Positions 29,551 through 39,132 of a DNA stretch of 64,000 bases are shown here, in pieces. Numbering within the stretch: position 1 is the stretch's first letter; each line of letters starts with the position of its first letter. Both the position numbers and the translations under genes were made by a program. The notes under the pieces were generated by a model. The model made no database searches. It was not told the origin of the DNA and saw only the letters and a list, made by a program, of their open reading frames with translations. Origin of the DNA: Alcanivoracaceae bacterium (lineage in GTDB: Bacteria; Pseudomonadota; Gammaproteobacteria; Pseudomonadales; Alcanivoracaceae); NCBI GenBank assembly GCA_029210325.1, contig JARGPU010000001.1, positions 1,374,126 to 1,438,125 on the forward strand, read 5' to 3'.

Positions 29551-30456
29551 CTAGGCTCTGGCCAGATACTTGATCGCCACTGCGGCAGCGGAGGTTCGGT
29601 TTTCTACGCCCAATTTTCGGAAGACCTGTTCCAGGTGCTTGTTCACGGTTCGCGGGCTTACTTCCAATATCTGGCCTATTTCACGATTAGTTTTGCCTTT
29701 GGCGATCCACAGCAATACGTCGGATTCTCTGCCGGTGAGTTTGAAGCGCTCTCTCAGAACTCCAGTGGCCACGCTGGTTTGCTGGACCTCGTGCAAACGA
29801 AGCAGATACTCCCTGCCATCCACGATAGTCAAAAACTCGACGGAATGGGGCTGAGGCAGAAAATCCAGGGTCAGGCTATGGCCGCTTTCCGGATTATGAC
29901 CGAGCCACTCGGCAAGTAGCTTGCTGAGCTGATCGGGATTGCTGTCATGGCCAGCGATCAGGCGCTGATGCACTTGCGGGGTCGCCCACGAAATCTCGCC
30001 ATCACGATTGACCGCAAACAGGTTTTGACCGGCAGTATCCAGAGCAGCCCGGGCGCTACGCGCCAAACGGGCATTAGCCAGATGCACTTGCATGCGGGCC
30101 AGCAGTTCGGTGGGGTTGATGGGCTTTGTGACGTAATCCACGCCCCCGGAATTCAGGCCCATGACCACATGTTCTGTATCACTCAGGCCGGTCATGAATA
30201 TGATCGGGGTATCAATAAATCGTGGGTTTTCTTTCAAGCGCCGGCAGGTCTCGAAGCCATCCATGTTGGGCATGATGGCGTCCATCAGCACGATATCCGG
30301 GGTAATGTTCTGACTGATGGTCAGGGCCTGACTGCCCTCCAGCGCCACCAATACTGTCATGCCAGCTTCCTCAAGACCGTCGCTGATCATGCGTATTGAG
30401 TCGATGGCATCGTCGACGACCATCACCACTGTCTTGTGTAGCTCAGGAGTGTTCAT
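29551..30456 (-). CDS. Response regulator, REC plus LuxR-type HTH
   Basis: 301 residues. N-terminal receiver domain (about 8-125): acidic pair in VMVVDDAIDS, phospho-acceptor D59 in VLMDAIMPNMDGFE, conserved Lys in DYVTKPI. A middle segment (about 140-235) looks PAS-like (LDTAGQNLFAVNRDGEISWA). The C-terminal GerE/LuxR helix-turn-helix has LTGRESDVLLWIAKGKTNREIG and SPRTVNKHLEQVFRKLGVENR. Its start overlaps the end of the hybrid kinase gene by 14 bases, so the two form a two-component pair, predicted to control the divergent amide/urea transport and formamidase genes. Confidence 0.9.
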   Translation of the reverse strand: MNTPELHKTVVMVVDDAIDSIRMISDGLEEAGMTVLVALEGSQALTISQNITPDIVLMDAIMPNMDGFETCRRLKENPRFIDTPIIFMTGLSDTEHVVMGLNSGGVDYVTKPINPTELLARMQVHLANARLARSARAALDTAGQNLFAVNRDGEISWATPQVHQRLIAGHDSNPDQLSKLLAEWLGHNPESGHSLTLDFLPQPHSVEFLTIVDGREYLLRLHEVQQTSVATGVLRERFKLTGRESDVLLWIAKGKTNREIGQILEVSPRTVNKHLEQVFRKLGVENRTSAAAVAIKYLARA

Positions 30457-33400
30457 GGTCGGCTACCTTGATTAGGTCGATAATTTTTTCAAATTGAAAG
30501 TCGCTTGCCAGCTTAACCATCTCTTCAACAAAAGCGCTGGAGGCATCGCCGTTGTGAGCCAGGGCATGCAGGGCCTCTAGAAGCCCTTTGCGGTGGCCAA
30601 TGGTGGCCAGTGCCACCAGTGCCACTCGATGCCGGGTGGCAGGGAGCTCTATGCCTTCTGACGTCGTTGCAGGGGCAAGAGCAAGTGGCTCCGGGGTTTT
30701 CTCAAAGCGCCACTTGAGTGCCACCAGGCGGGCTATATGGTCAAGAAGCAGGTTCAGCCGTACAGGTTTGATTACATAACCGTTATGCAGGACTGGCGAT
30801 TCCTCGCGGTTGCGACCCTCGCTGGCATCCGCCGAGACCATCACCACCGGTAGCAGCGGATGGCTGGAGCGGATCTGGGAAAGGACTTCCCAGCCGTTGT
30901 AACCGGGCATGGAAATATCCAGCAACAGCAGATCTGGTAGTTCGGCTTCCACGATGTCCTGAACTGCCAGCGAATTGCCGGTATCGATTACCTCAAACCC
31001 GAGGGGCGACAACATGGCACGAATCAGCTGGCGGTGCGAAGTCTCATCATCCACCACCATGATTTTTCGGCGCGGACCTTCGTAGCCATAAATACGCTGC
31101 GCCGGCGACGTCATGGATTCGGGGCGTGGTGTATGCAAACTCGATAGCATCAGGCTGACCCGGAAGGTGCTGCCCTTGTCAGGGACGCTCTCCACCGACA
31201 GGTCGCCGCCCATTATCTCTGTTAGCAGCCGAGTGATGGTTAGCCCCAGTCCGGTACCCGCCTGACGCGGTCTGCCGGCGCCGGCAGTGACGCGCTCAAA
31301 CGGCCGGAACACACGTTCGATGTTTTCTTGCGCAATGCCTTCTCCCGTGTCTTCCACGATGAACTCTGCCACCTGACTGCGATACTTGAGGGTCAGAGAC
31401 ACGCGACCCCGCTCTGTGTACTTGATCGCGTTAGAGAGAAGATTAATCAGAATCTGGCGCAGACGTTTTTCATCGGTGTTAACCAGCTCCGGCAGATTGC
31501 CGATGCAGTGATATTCGAACGACAGGCCCTTTTCCTCGGCTTGCAGCTGAAACATATGAACCAGCTGTTCCATGAGCAGGCCGATTCGCACCGTATCCCG
31601 GTGCAGATCAAGTCGTCCGGCCTCGATTTTTGAAATATCCAGTAGTCCTTCAATCAGGTCGGCCAGGTATTCGCCGCTGCGCCGGATCACGCCGAGGGCT
31701 TCCTTGCGATTACTTGGAACCGAAGCGTCGTTTTCCATCAGCTGGGCATAGCCCAGAATGGCGTTAAGTGGCGAGCGAAGCTCATGGCTGATACCGGTCA
31801 GGTAGCGGCTTTTAGCACCATTCGCTGCCTCGGCACGCTCCTTGGCTTGCTGCAGTGCCTGATCAGTGCGGTCATGGGCAACGATCTCTTCTGTTAGCAG
31901 GCGGGTTTGTCGTCGGGATTCCTCCTCCGCGACCACACGGCTCTCGTGCGCCAGCACGAATAGCCAGCATACGACACCGGTGATAATGATCAGCACGAAA
32001 AACACTTTCCATAGCGTGGCCGACAACAGCGCAGCCTCAGCGGCTGAGGCTACTGGTGTCTTGCCATAGATTAGCGCAAGCAACAGGCCGGACAGGCCGT
32101 TAATCAGTACCAGCAAAGTCAGAAAGTGGCCGATACGTGAGTTGAGACGAGCAAAGGCAGATGCAGGAATAACCAGCCCGAAGAATTTGCGCAGCTGTTC
32201 TCTGTAGCCGGCACCGGGCTTGCAGAAGTCACCGCAACGGGCATCCAGAGAACAGCACAGCGAACAGATATTGCCGGCATAGGCAGGGCAACCGGTGACA
32301 TCTTCAGGTTCAAACTTGTGTTCGCAAATACAGCAGGCTACCAGCTGATTATTGGTGGCGATGGGTACGAATGGACGTGCAGTGTAAAAGCGGCCCTTGG
32401 TCCGCCAGGCGATTACTGGAGCAATTAGCAAAGCAGCGGCTAGAGTAATGAAGTGCGACAGTGCCTCGGGCACAGGGCCGAGTACGCCACCATGGCTAAC
32501 CATGCCGATGACGGAAGCAAGAATCATCGCGCCAACGCCCACCGGGTTAATGTCGTAAAGGTGTGCTCGTTTGAATTCAATGTGCTTGGGGCTCAGCCCC
32601 AGAGGTTTGTTGATCACCAGATCCGCCACCAGAGCACCGACCCAGGCCACGGCGACAATGCCGTAGTATCCAAGCGTTTCCTCTAGTGCCCGATAGACCC
32701 CGAGCTCCATCACCAGTAGTGCAATGGCGACGTTGAACACCAACCACACGACCCGTCCGGGATGGCTGTGAGTCAGCCGTGAAAAGAAGTTTGACCATGC
32801 AATGGAGCCGGCGTAGGCATTGGTTACGTTGATTTTTAGCTGGCAAATAATGACAAAAATACCAGCAACGGCCATCGCCACTTCAGGTCTGGAAGTAATA
32901 TAGCCGAAGGCCACCATATACATTCTTGTGGGATCAGAGGCGTCAGCGGCGGATACACCATGTTTCAGCGCCAGTACCGCAAGGAAAGACCCAGCCAGTA
33001 TTTTTAACGCACCAATAACGATCCAGCCTGGCCCGCCGGCCATCACCGCAGCCCACCAGTACAGTTTCTTTCCAGGCTTCGGCTCGGGAATAAAACGAAG
33101 GAAATCAACCTGCTCGCCGATCTGCGCCATCAGTGAAAAGACCACTGCTGCGGCTGCGCCAAAAAGAAGCAGATCGAAGCTGCCGTCCTGACCAGGCTCA
33201 ATGCCATCGAACTGTGTCCAGTCTGAAATCGACCCTGCATCCAGATAGATAATGGCGATAAACGGAAGCAGCTGAAGAATGATCCAGACCGGCTGAGTCC
33301 AAAGTTGAAACTTGCTGATGGCGGTTATGCCATGGGTTACCAGCGGAATGATGACTACGGAGCAGATCAGATAGCCGACCACCAAAGGGATATCGAAAAG

Positions 33401-33829
33401 CAGTTCCAGTGCCATGGCCATAATGGCCGCCTCAATGGCGAAAAAGATAAACGTGAAGGAAGCATAGATCAGCGAGGTGATAGTAGAGCCGATGTAGCCA
33501 AAGCCCGCTCCGCGGGTTAAAAGGTCGATATCTACGCCGTAGCGAGCGGCGTAGTAGCTGATGGGAATGGCCGTCAAAAAAATGATTAGTGCCACCGCGC
33601 AAATGGCAGCTACCGCATTATCGAAGCCATAGTGGATGGTGATGGCGCCGCCAATAGCCTCCAGCGCCAGGAAAGAAATCGCGCCAAGCGCAGTATTGGC
33701 GACCCGACTGGCGGACCAGCGGCGAGCGCTCTTTGCCGTAAAGCGCAGGGCATAGTCTTCCAGAGTCTGGTTTGCGACCCATTGGTTGTAGTTCCGCCTG
33801 ACACGGAAAATGCTTTGCCGGGCACTCAT
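30443..33829 (-). CDS. Hybrid sensor histidine kinase with N-terminal NCS1 permease-like domain
   Basis: 1128 residues. Residues 1-480 are a twelve-helix NCS1 (nucleobase/allantoin/hydantoin-type) permease-like module, starting NYNQWVANQTLEDYALRFT. A cysteine-rich segment follows (nine Cys between 499 and 536), then two TM helices (about 567-625). HisKA has H682 in GISHELRSPLNAILGYAQLM; HATPase has NLLSNAIKYTE, VEDTGEGIA and GTGLGLTITRLL. A receiver has D926/D927, acceptor D971 and Lys1021, and a helical tail ends the protein. Kinases fused to solute carriers can sense substrate directly, as in CbrA with an SSS carrier. The divergent amide/urea transporter suggests the ligand. Confidence 0.93.
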   Translation of the reverse strand: MSARQSIFRVRRNYNQWVANQTLEDYALRFTAKSARRWSASRVANTALGAISFLALEAIGGAITIHYGFDNAVAAICAVALIIFLTAIPISYYAARYGVDIDLLTRGAGFGYIGSTITSLIYASFTFIFFAIEAAIMAMALELLFDIPLVVGYLICSVVIIPLVTHGITAISKFQLWTQPVWIILQLLPFIAIIYLDAGSISDWTQFDGIEPGQDGSFDLLLFGAAAAVVFSLMAQIGEQVDFLRFIPEPKPGKKLYWWAAVMAGGPGWIVIGALKILAGSFLAVLALKHGVSAADASDPTRMYMVAFGYITSRPEVAMAVAGIFVIICQLKINVTNAYAGSIAWSNFFSRLTHSHPGRVVWLVFNVAIALLVMELGVYRALEETLGYYGIVAVAWVGALVADLVINKPLGLSPKHIEFKRAHLYDINPVGVGAMILASVIGMVSHGGVLGPVPEALSHFITLAAALLIAPVIAWRTKGRFYTARPFVPIATNNQLVACCICEHKFEPEDVTGCPAYAGNICSLCCSLDARCGDFCKPGAGYREQLRKFFGLVIPASAFARLNSRIGHFLTLLVLINGLSGLLLALIYGKTPVASAAEAALLSATLWKVFFVLIIITGVVCWLFVLAHESRVVAEEESRRQTRLLTEEIVAHDRTDQALQQAKERAEAANGAKSRYLTGISHELRSPLNAILGYAQLMENDASVPSNRKEALGVIRRSGEYLADLIEGLLDISKIEAGRLDLHRDTVRIGLLMEQLVHMFQLQAEEKGLSFEYHCIGNLPELVNTDEKRLRQILINLLSNAIKYTERGRVSLTLKYRSQVAEFIVEDTGEGIAQENIERVFRPFERVTAGAGRPRQAGTGLGLTITRLLTEIMGGDLSVESVPDKGSTFRVSLMLSSLHTPRPESMTSPAQRIYGYEGPRRKIMVVDDETSHRQLIRAMLSPLGFEVIDTGNSLAVQDIVEAELPDLLLLDISMPGYNGWEVLSQIRSSHPLLPVVMVSADASEGRNREESPVLHNGYVIKPVRLNLLLDHIARLVALKWRFEKTPEPLALAPATTSEGIELPATRHRVALVALATIGHRKGLLEALHALAHNGDASSAFVEEMVKLASDFQFEKIIDLIKVADHEHS

Positions 33830-33868
33830 GCTATGACCTTTGTGAAAGTTTCCTTCCCCCTGTTTCCA

Positions 33869-33883
33869 TCAAAATTCGTGCCA
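33869..33883 (-). promoter_or_regulatory. Possible sigma-54 promoter before the hybrid kinase gene
   Basis: On the minus strand TGGCACGAATTTTGA has a perfect -24 element (TGGCACG), correct spacing, and TTGA in place of TTGC at -12. It sits 40 bases before the kinase start. Nitrogen-source genes are often sigma-54 dependent, but the -12 mismatch falls on a critical base. Confidence 0.3.
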
Positions 33884-34100
33884 TGCACTCTTTTGCAGCC
33901 AGAAAGGGGGTCATCCCCACCGGTTTATCGTCCCAGCGGCCTTCAGACCATGCGTTAAATGACGTAAGTCGGTGGAGTGTTTGCCTAATGGGTTAGTCCG
34001 TAGCAGCCGGACAGAATTGTTTGCGAGGGCGTACCCCGGAACCGTCGGCGGTGCGTTAAGCAGAAATCTTCTGACCGGGTATGTAACACGAGGACTTACC

Positions 34101-35363
34101 ATGAAAATGCATGCGCAATCGACGAAAGCAGGCGCCACCGGAAGGTGGGGGCTGGGAAAGCTAAAATTGCTGGCGGCTTCAATGGTGCTGGCGGCGACAG
34201 CAAATGCTGCAACGCCACCGACATCGGCAGTCAACACAACAGACCTTGCCGTTACCGATGACACTGTAACCGTGGGTATTCTCCACTCGATCACAGGCAC
34301 CATGTCGATCAGTGAGATTGGCTCGGTACAGGCTGAAAAGCTGGCGATCAAGCAGATCAACGAAGCAGGCGGTGTACTCGGTCGTCAGATCAAGTACGTA
34401 CAGGAAGACGGTGCCAGTGACTGGCCGACCTTCGCCGAGAAGTCCCGCAAGCTGCTGCGTCAGGATAAGGTCGCTGCAGTTTTCGGTTGCTGGACGTCTG
34501 CCTCGCGTAAAGCGGTGTTGCCGGTATTTGAGCAGCTCAACGGCATGCTCTACTACCCGACCTTCTACGAAGGTCTTGAGCAATCACCGAACGTCATCTA
34601 CACAGGCCAGGAAGCCACCCAGCAGATTCTCGCTGCTATTGATTGGGCAGTGAAAGAGAAGGGCGCCAAGTCTTTCTATCTGCTTGGCTCGGATTACATC
34701 TGGCCACGGACCTCTAACAAGATCGCCCGCAAGCACATTGAGAAGCTGGGCCTGACTGTTTCCGGTGAAGAGTACTATCCGCTGGGACATACCCAGTTCA
34801 ACTCGGTGATTAACAAGATCAAGCTGAAAAAGCCGGATGTGATCTTTGCAATCGTCGTGGGTGGCTCTAACGTTGCTTTCTACAAGCAACTACAGGCCGC
34901 TGGTATCGATCCGACCAAAGAAAAGCCGATGGTGTTAACGATCTCCGTGACCGAGGATGAAATTCGCGGTATTGGCGGAGAGAACGTCGAAGGCATCTAC
35001 GCTTCCATGAAGTACTTCCAGAGCCTTGATAACCCGAACAACAAGGCATTCGTTGCTGCTTTCAAGAAAGAGTATGGCGATGACATGGTGATCGGTGACG
35101 TGACCCAGGCTGCCTATCTCGGTCCCTGGTTGTGGAAGATGGCGGTGGAAAAAGCCGGATCGTTCGACGTCGACAAGATTCGTGCAGTGTCTCCGGGCAT
35201 CGAGTTCAAGGCTGCACCCGAAGGCTATGTGCGCATCCACGAAAATCATCACCTCTGGTCCAAAGGTCGCATCGGACTCGCCATGGCTGACGGTCAGTAC
35301 AAGTTGGTCCACGAGACTGAAGAGCTGATGGAGCCGGATCCGTTCCCAGAAGGTTATCAATAA
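34101..35363 (+). CDS. urtA: Urea/short-chain amide ABC transporter substrate-binding protein
   Basis: 420 residues from the ATG at 34101 (GAGGA upstream); 43 more codons are open upstream but carry no signal peptide. The Sec signal ends near ANAATPPT at about residue 39. The mature type I periplasmic-binding fold has TVGILHSITGTMSISE, INEAGGVLGRQIKYVQEDGASD, AAVFGCWTSASRKAVLP and FYLLGSDYIWPRTSNKIA, the UrtA/FmdD pattern. It captures urea or amides for UrtBCDE. No urease lies nearby and formamidase follows, so an FmdD-like amide role is likely. Confidence 0.92.
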   Translation: MKMHAQSTKAGATGRWGLGKLKLLAASMVLAATANAATPPTSAVNTTDLAVTDDTVTVGILHSITGTMSISEIGSVQAEKLAIKQINEAGGVLGRQIKYVQEDGASDWPTFAEKSRKLLRQDKVAAVFGCWTSASRKAVLPVFEQLNGMLYYPTFYEGLEQSPNVIYTGQEATQQILAAIDWAVKEKGAKSFYLLGSDYIWPRTSNKIARKHIEKLGLTVSGEEYYPLGHTQFNSVINKIKLKKPDVIFAIVVGGSNVAFYKQLQAAGIDPTKEKPMVLTISVTEDEIRGIGGENVEGIYASMKYFQSLDNPNNKAFVAAFKKEYGDDMVIGDVTQAAYLGPWLWKMAVEKAGSFDVDKIRAVSPGIEFKAAPEGYVRIHENHHLWSKGRIGLAMADGQYKLVHETEELMEPDPFPEGYQ

Positions 35364-35382
35364 GCAGGAAGTTTCCGCATCG

Positions 35383-35405
35383 GAGGAGTCCATCTTGGGC
35401 TCCTC
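35383..35405 (+). promoter_or_regulatory. Intercistronic hairpin between urtA and urtB
   Basis: A 10-bp stem (GAGGAGTCCA with TGGGCTCCTC, one G-U pair) and a 3-base loop, with no T-run after it. Such hairpins commonly raise binding-protein expression over the permease genes by mRNA stabilisation or partial attenuation. Confidence 0.55.
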
Positions 35406-35465
35406 AGGTGCTGAAGCCTTTTACGGTACTAAGTGAGTACGCTTTGAAATACGGGAGCAAGGACC

Positions 35466-36392
35466 ATGTTTGACGGCTATACCACCAGTGAATTGATGTC
35501 CATATTTGCCATGCAGGGGTTTGCCGGTCTGTCCCTGTTCTCGGTCTTCGTACTGATGGCACTCGGCCTTGCAATCATCTTCGGCCAGATGGGTGTGATC
35601 AATATGGCGCATGGAGAATTTATGATTCTCGGTGCGTATACCACGTACTTAACCTCCGGATTTTTCCAGGCTTATCTTCCCAGCCTTTTTGGAGGGTACT
35701 TTTTTATAGCAATGATTATGGCCTTCCTGATATGCGCAGCATTAGGGGCTTTTGTTGAATGGGCCATGATCCGACGACTTTATAAAAGGCCACTGGATAC
35801 GCTATTAGCGACCTGGGGGCTCAGTCTTATCCTTCAGCAGGCCTACCGTTCCATTTTTGGCCCCCGTGAAGTGGGTGTGGAGTTGCCCGAATGGATGATG
35901 GGTGCCATTCAGGTTACTGACATGGTGGAGCTGCCCATCAATGGTCTGTTTGTGATGATTATTGCTCTGCTGATCGCGCTCGGCCTCTATCTGCTTATGT
36001 ATCGCTCCGGGTGGGGCAAGAAAGTACGGGCAGTTGTCCAGAACCGGCCCATGGCGGAAGCCGTTGGTATCAATAGCGGCGCGGTGGATCGTATGACGTT
36101 TGCTCTTGGCTGCGGTATTGCCGGTATTGCCGGAAGCGCCTTCACCATGATCGGCTCCACAGGCCCATCTTCTGGTCAGGCATATATCGTCGACACCTTC
36201 CTGGTCGTTGTATTCGGTGGTGCGCAAAGCCTGATCGGCACAATTGTGTCCGCTTTCGCTATTTCTCAGGCTCAGTCCACCATGGAGTTTTTCCTGAGTG
36301 GGTCCATGGCCAAGGTTCTCACCCTTCTCGTTGTGGTCGGCATCTTGATGCTGCGCCCGGAAGGTTTGATGGCTCTGAAGATTCGCCGCTAG
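35466..36392 (+). CDS. urtB: Urea/amide ABC transporter permease UrtB
   Basis: 308-residue inner-membrane permease of the branched-chain amino acid/urea (HAAT) family, about eight TM segments. LivH-type signatures: ALGLAIIFGQMGVINMAHGEFMILGAY at residues 32-58, the ATWGLSLILQQAYRSIFGPR loop, and the coupling segment RAVVQNRPMAEAVGINSGAVDRMTF that contacts the ATPase. It follows urtA by 102 bases and precedes urtC by 12, inside one operon. Confidence 0.94.
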   Translation: MFDGYTTSELMSIFAMQGFAGLSLFSVFVLMALGLAIIFGQMGVINMAHGEFMILGAYTTYLTSGFFQAYLPSLFGGYFFIAMIMAFLICAALGAFVEWAMIRRLYKRPLDTLLATWGLSLILQQAYRSIFGPREVGVELPEWMMGAIQVTDMVELPINGLFVMIIALLIALGLYLLMYRSGWGKKVRAVVQNRPMAEAVGINSGAVDRMTFALGCGIAGIAGSAFTMIGSTGPSSGQAYIVDTFLVVVFGGAQSLIGTIVSAFAISQAQSTMEFFLSGSMAKVLTLLVVVGILMLRPEGLMALKIRR

Positions 36393-36404
36393 GAGGCCCG
36401 TGAC

Positions 36405-37607
36405 ATGAAAACACCGTCTGCAATCCAGTGGTTCAAGTCCCGAGAGGGCATCTACTACGTCTTGCTGGCCCTGCTGTTAGTGGTGGTTTTGCCGCTCACG
36501 CTAGACCCCTTCCGCCTGAGCATGGCAGGCAAGTATTTGACCTACGCCTTTGTAGCCATTGGTCTGGTCATGTGCTGGGGCAAGGCCGGTATTCTGAGTC
36601 TGGGCCAGGGGATTTTCTTTGGCCTCGGCGGTTACTGTATGGCCATGTTTCTCAAGCTTGAAGCATCCACGCCGGAAGCCACCTCCATTCAGTCAACCCC
36701 TGGTATTCCAGATTTCATGGACTGGAATCAGCTGACTGAATTGCCATGGTTCTGGCAGCCGTTCCACAGCTTCACTTTTACGCTGCTGGCCATTATTGGT
36801 GTGCCCGTTCTACTGGCGTTGATTATTGGTTTCACCATGTTCACCCGACGTGTTGGAGGGGTGTATTTCTCTATCATGACGCAGGCAGTGGCGGCGATCC
36901 TCACCATCCTCATTATCGGCCAGCAGGGCTATACCGGGGGCGTCAACGGCATCACCGATTTGCGTACGCTGATGGGTTGGGATATCAGGACTGACAGCGC
37001 CAAGATGACTTTATACTTCATCTGTGTGGCACTGCTTTTCGCCTGTCTGTTTGCTGCTCGAATGGTTCAGGAGCGCAAGCTTGGACGCATACTAGTGGCA
37101 ATGAATGCGCAGGAAACGCGGGTGCGCTTCTCTGGCTATGATGTGGCCGCTTTCAAGATCTTTGTGTTCTGTCTTGCCGCTGCCTTTGCCGGTATTGGTG
37201 GCGCCATGTTCACCCTGATAGTCGGCTTCATGTCTCCATCATTTGTCGGCATTGTGGCGTCCATCGAGATGGTCATCTTCTGTGCTCTTGGAGGGCGTCT
37301 ATCGATCCTCGGCGCAGTTTATGGAGCATTGCTTGTGAATGCAGCCAAGAGCGGTCTTTCCGAATCCTTCCCGGAGATCTGGCCTTTTGCCATGGGAGCG
37401 CTCTTCATCGGTGTTGTAATGGCTTTCCCCAACGGCCTGGCAGGACTTTATCAGACCTACGTTCAGCCGCTGGAAAATCGCATTTTCAAACGCAAGCCTG
37501 TTGAAGCGGAGTCAGACTCTGCTATGGCAAAGGTCCAGAAGGTTAGCGCTGAGGAAAATGAAGGATTTGACTCCAGCATCGATAACTACAGCACGGAGAA
37601 ATCGTGA
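36405..37607 (+). CDS. urtC: Urea/amide ABC transporter permease UrtC
   Basis: 400-residue second permease (LivM type), about ten TM segments. Markers are the GLVMCWGKAGILSLGQGIFFGLGGYCMAMF motif region and the coupling loop around RILVAMNAQETRVRFSGYDVAAFKIFVF. The C-terminal 40 residues are charged and disordered-looking. The stop overlaps the start of urtD. With UrtB it forms the membrane channel. Confidence 0.94.
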   Translation: MKTPSAIQWFKSREGIYYVLLALLLVVVLPLTLDPFRLSMAGKYLTYAFVAIGLVMCWGKAGILSLGQGIFFGLGGYCMAMFLKLEASTPEATSIQSTPGIPDFMDWNQLTELPWFWQPFHSFTFTLLAIIGVPVLLALIIGFTMFTRRVGGVYFSIMTQAVAAILTILIIGQQGYTGGVNGITDLRTLMGWDIRTDSAKMTLYFICVALLFACLFAARMVQERKLGRILVAMNAQETRVRFSGYDVAAFKIFVFCLAAAFAGIGGAMFTLIVGFMSPSFVGIVASIEMVIFCALGGRLSILGAVYGALLVNAAKSGLSESFPEIWPFAMGALFIGVVMAFPNGLAGLYQTYVQPLENRIFKRKPVEAESDSAMAKVQKVSAEENEGFDSSIDNYSTEKS

Positions 37608-38365
37608 TGAATGCAGCCAAGAGAAAAGATGGCGATTTTCTGCTGGCAGTTGAGGGTCTGACCGTATCATTTGATGGTTTCAAGGCGGTTGATGATTTGT
37701 CCTTCTATCTCGACCCCAAGGAAATCCGGGTGATCATCGGCCCCAATGGTGCCGGTAAAACCACGGTGCTGGATCTGATCTGTGGCAAGACCAAAGCCAC
37801 CACCGGCTCCATCAAATTTGCCGGCAAGGAGCTGACAAAGTTAAAAGAGCACCAGATCGTTCATTGTGGTGTCGGGCGCAAGTTTCAGACGCCATCAGTG
37901 TTCGAGGACCTTACCGTGTTCGAGAATCTGGAACTCTCTTATCCACGAGGCCACAGCGTCATGGGCGCGCTGGCCTTCAAGCGCGATGCAAAAGTGATTG
38001 ATGCCGTGGAGGAGGTGGCAGCAACCATCTTCCTGAGTGATGCCCTGAATGAGCCGGCGGCGTCGCTGAGCCATGGTCAGAAGCAGTGGCTGGAGATTGG
38101 CATGCTTCTGATTCAGAAGCCGGATTTGCTCATGCTGGACGAGCCGGTGGCCGGCATGTCAGTTGCAGAGCGCAAGAAAACCGCAGAATTGCTTCGGGTC
38201 ATTACCAAGAACCACACAGTACTGGTGGTGGAGCACGATATGCAGTTTGTCGGTGATATTGCCGACCGGGTGACGGTTATGCATCAGGGCAAGATTCTTT
38301 CCGAGGGATCCATAGAACACGTGAAGGCAGATCCAAAAGTCATCGAAGTCTATCTGGGGCACTGA
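37607..38365 (+). CDS. urtD: Urea/amide ABC transporter ATPase UrtD
   Basis: 252 residues from the ATG at 37607 (GGAG eight bases upstream, one base shared with the urtC stop); a GTG one codon earlier is also open. LivG-type ATPase: Walker A GPNGAGKTTVLDLICG, Q-loop KFQTPSVFEDLTVFENL, signature LSHGQKQWLEIGMLL, Walker B LLMLDEPVAGM and the H-loop VVEHDMQFV. It pairs with UrtE to power import. Confidence 0.95.
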   Translation: MNAAKRKDGDFLLAVEGLTVSFDGFKAVDDLSFYLDPKEIRVIIGPNGAGKTTVLDLICGKTKATTGSIKFAGKELTKLKEHQIVHCGVGRKFQTPSVFEDLTVFENLELSYPRGHSVMGALAFKRDAKVIDAVEEVAATIFLSDALNEPAASLSHGQKQWLEIGMLLIQKPDLLMLDEPVAGMSVAERKKTAELLRVITKNHTVLVVEHDMQFVGDIADRVTVMHQGKILSEGSIEHVKADPKVIEVYLGH

Positions 38366-38367
38366 TT

Positions 38368-39057
38368 ATGCTGAGCGTAATAAATCACTCCGTGGCCTAT
38401 GGCCAGAGCACTATCATCGATGGCATGAATCTCGATGTAAGTAAGCAAGAAATTGTTGCCGTAGTGGGTCGTAACGGCATGGGCAAGACAACGCTGATGA
38501 AGTCTCTGGTGGGCATGACTCCTACCAAGGGCGGCAAAGTGAGCCTGGACGGCACTGATCTTACTTCGCTTAAGAGTTTTCAGCGCGTCCGTGCGGGAAT
38601 CGGCTTTGTGCCTCAGGGGCGGATGATTTTTCCCACGCTGACGGTGCGGGAGAACATTGAGACAGGGCTTGCCGCTATCGGTGAGAAGACTGTTCCGGAA
38701 GATCTGTATGAGCTGTTCCCGGTTCTCAAAGAAATGCAAAACCGACGCGGCGGCAACCTGTCCGGCGGCCAGCAGCAGCAGTTAGCCATTGCCAGAGCGC
38801 TGGCCACACGACCAAAGGTGTTGCTACTGGATGAACCCACCGAGGGCATCCAGCCCAATATCATCAAGGAAATTGCCGTCACCTTGAGGCGTATCCGTGA
38901 TGAGCGTGGCTTGTCGATTGTGGTGTCCGAGCAGGTGCTCAGCTTTGTGATGGATGCCGCCGACCGAATTCTGGTGATCGAAAAGGGCGCCATCGTTCAT
39001 GAAGAAAACCGGGCGGATGCCGACCAGGAAAAGATTGCCAGCTTCCTCGCCGTCTGA
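38368..39057 (+). CDS. urtE: Urea/amide ABC transporter ATPase UrtE
   Basis: 229-residue LivF-type ATPase. Walker A GRNGMGKTTLMKSLVG, Q-loop VPQGRMIFPTLTVREN, signature NLSGGQQQQLAIARAL, Walker B VLLLDEPTEGIQPNI, and the H-loop position is SEQVLSF, with Gln rather than His as is usual for this subfamily. Two bases after urtD. It ends the transporter block; a 312-base gap separates it from fmdA. Confidence 0.95.
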   Translation: MLSVINHSVAYGQSTIIDGMNLDVSKQEIVAVVGRNGMGKTTLMKSLVGMTPTKGGKVSLDGTDLTSLKSFQRVRAGIGFVPQGRMIFPTLTVRENIETGLAAIGEKTVPEDLYELFPVLKEMQNRRGGNLSGGQQQQLAIARALATRPKVLLLDEPTEGIQPNIIKEIAVTLRRIRDERGLSIVVSEQVLSFVMDAADRILVIEKGAIVHEENRADADQEKIASFLAV

Positions 39058-39072
39058 TTCCAGCCAACTCAG

Positions 39073-39132
39073 CCCGGCAGTCCCAGCCGGGTTTCTCCCT
39101 CAGGATGCCAGTGATCACGCATTCTGAGGGAG
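39073..39132 (+). promoter_or_regulatory. Two adjacent hairpins in the urtE-fmdA gap
   Basis: First a 6-bp CCCGGC/GCCGGG stem followed by TTT (39073-39094), a weak terminator. Then a 14-bp stem with one G-T pair (39095-39108 with 39119-39132), with GTGATCAC in its loop. The rest of the 312-base gap to fmdA shows no gene. This looks like partial termination or an mRNA control point that could set formamidase expression apart from the transporter. Confidence 0.5.

Noticed and set aside
33884-33897. Plus-strand sigma-54 promoter for urtA (TGCAC...TTGC)
   Set aside because: The spacing is one base short and the -24 GG is missing.
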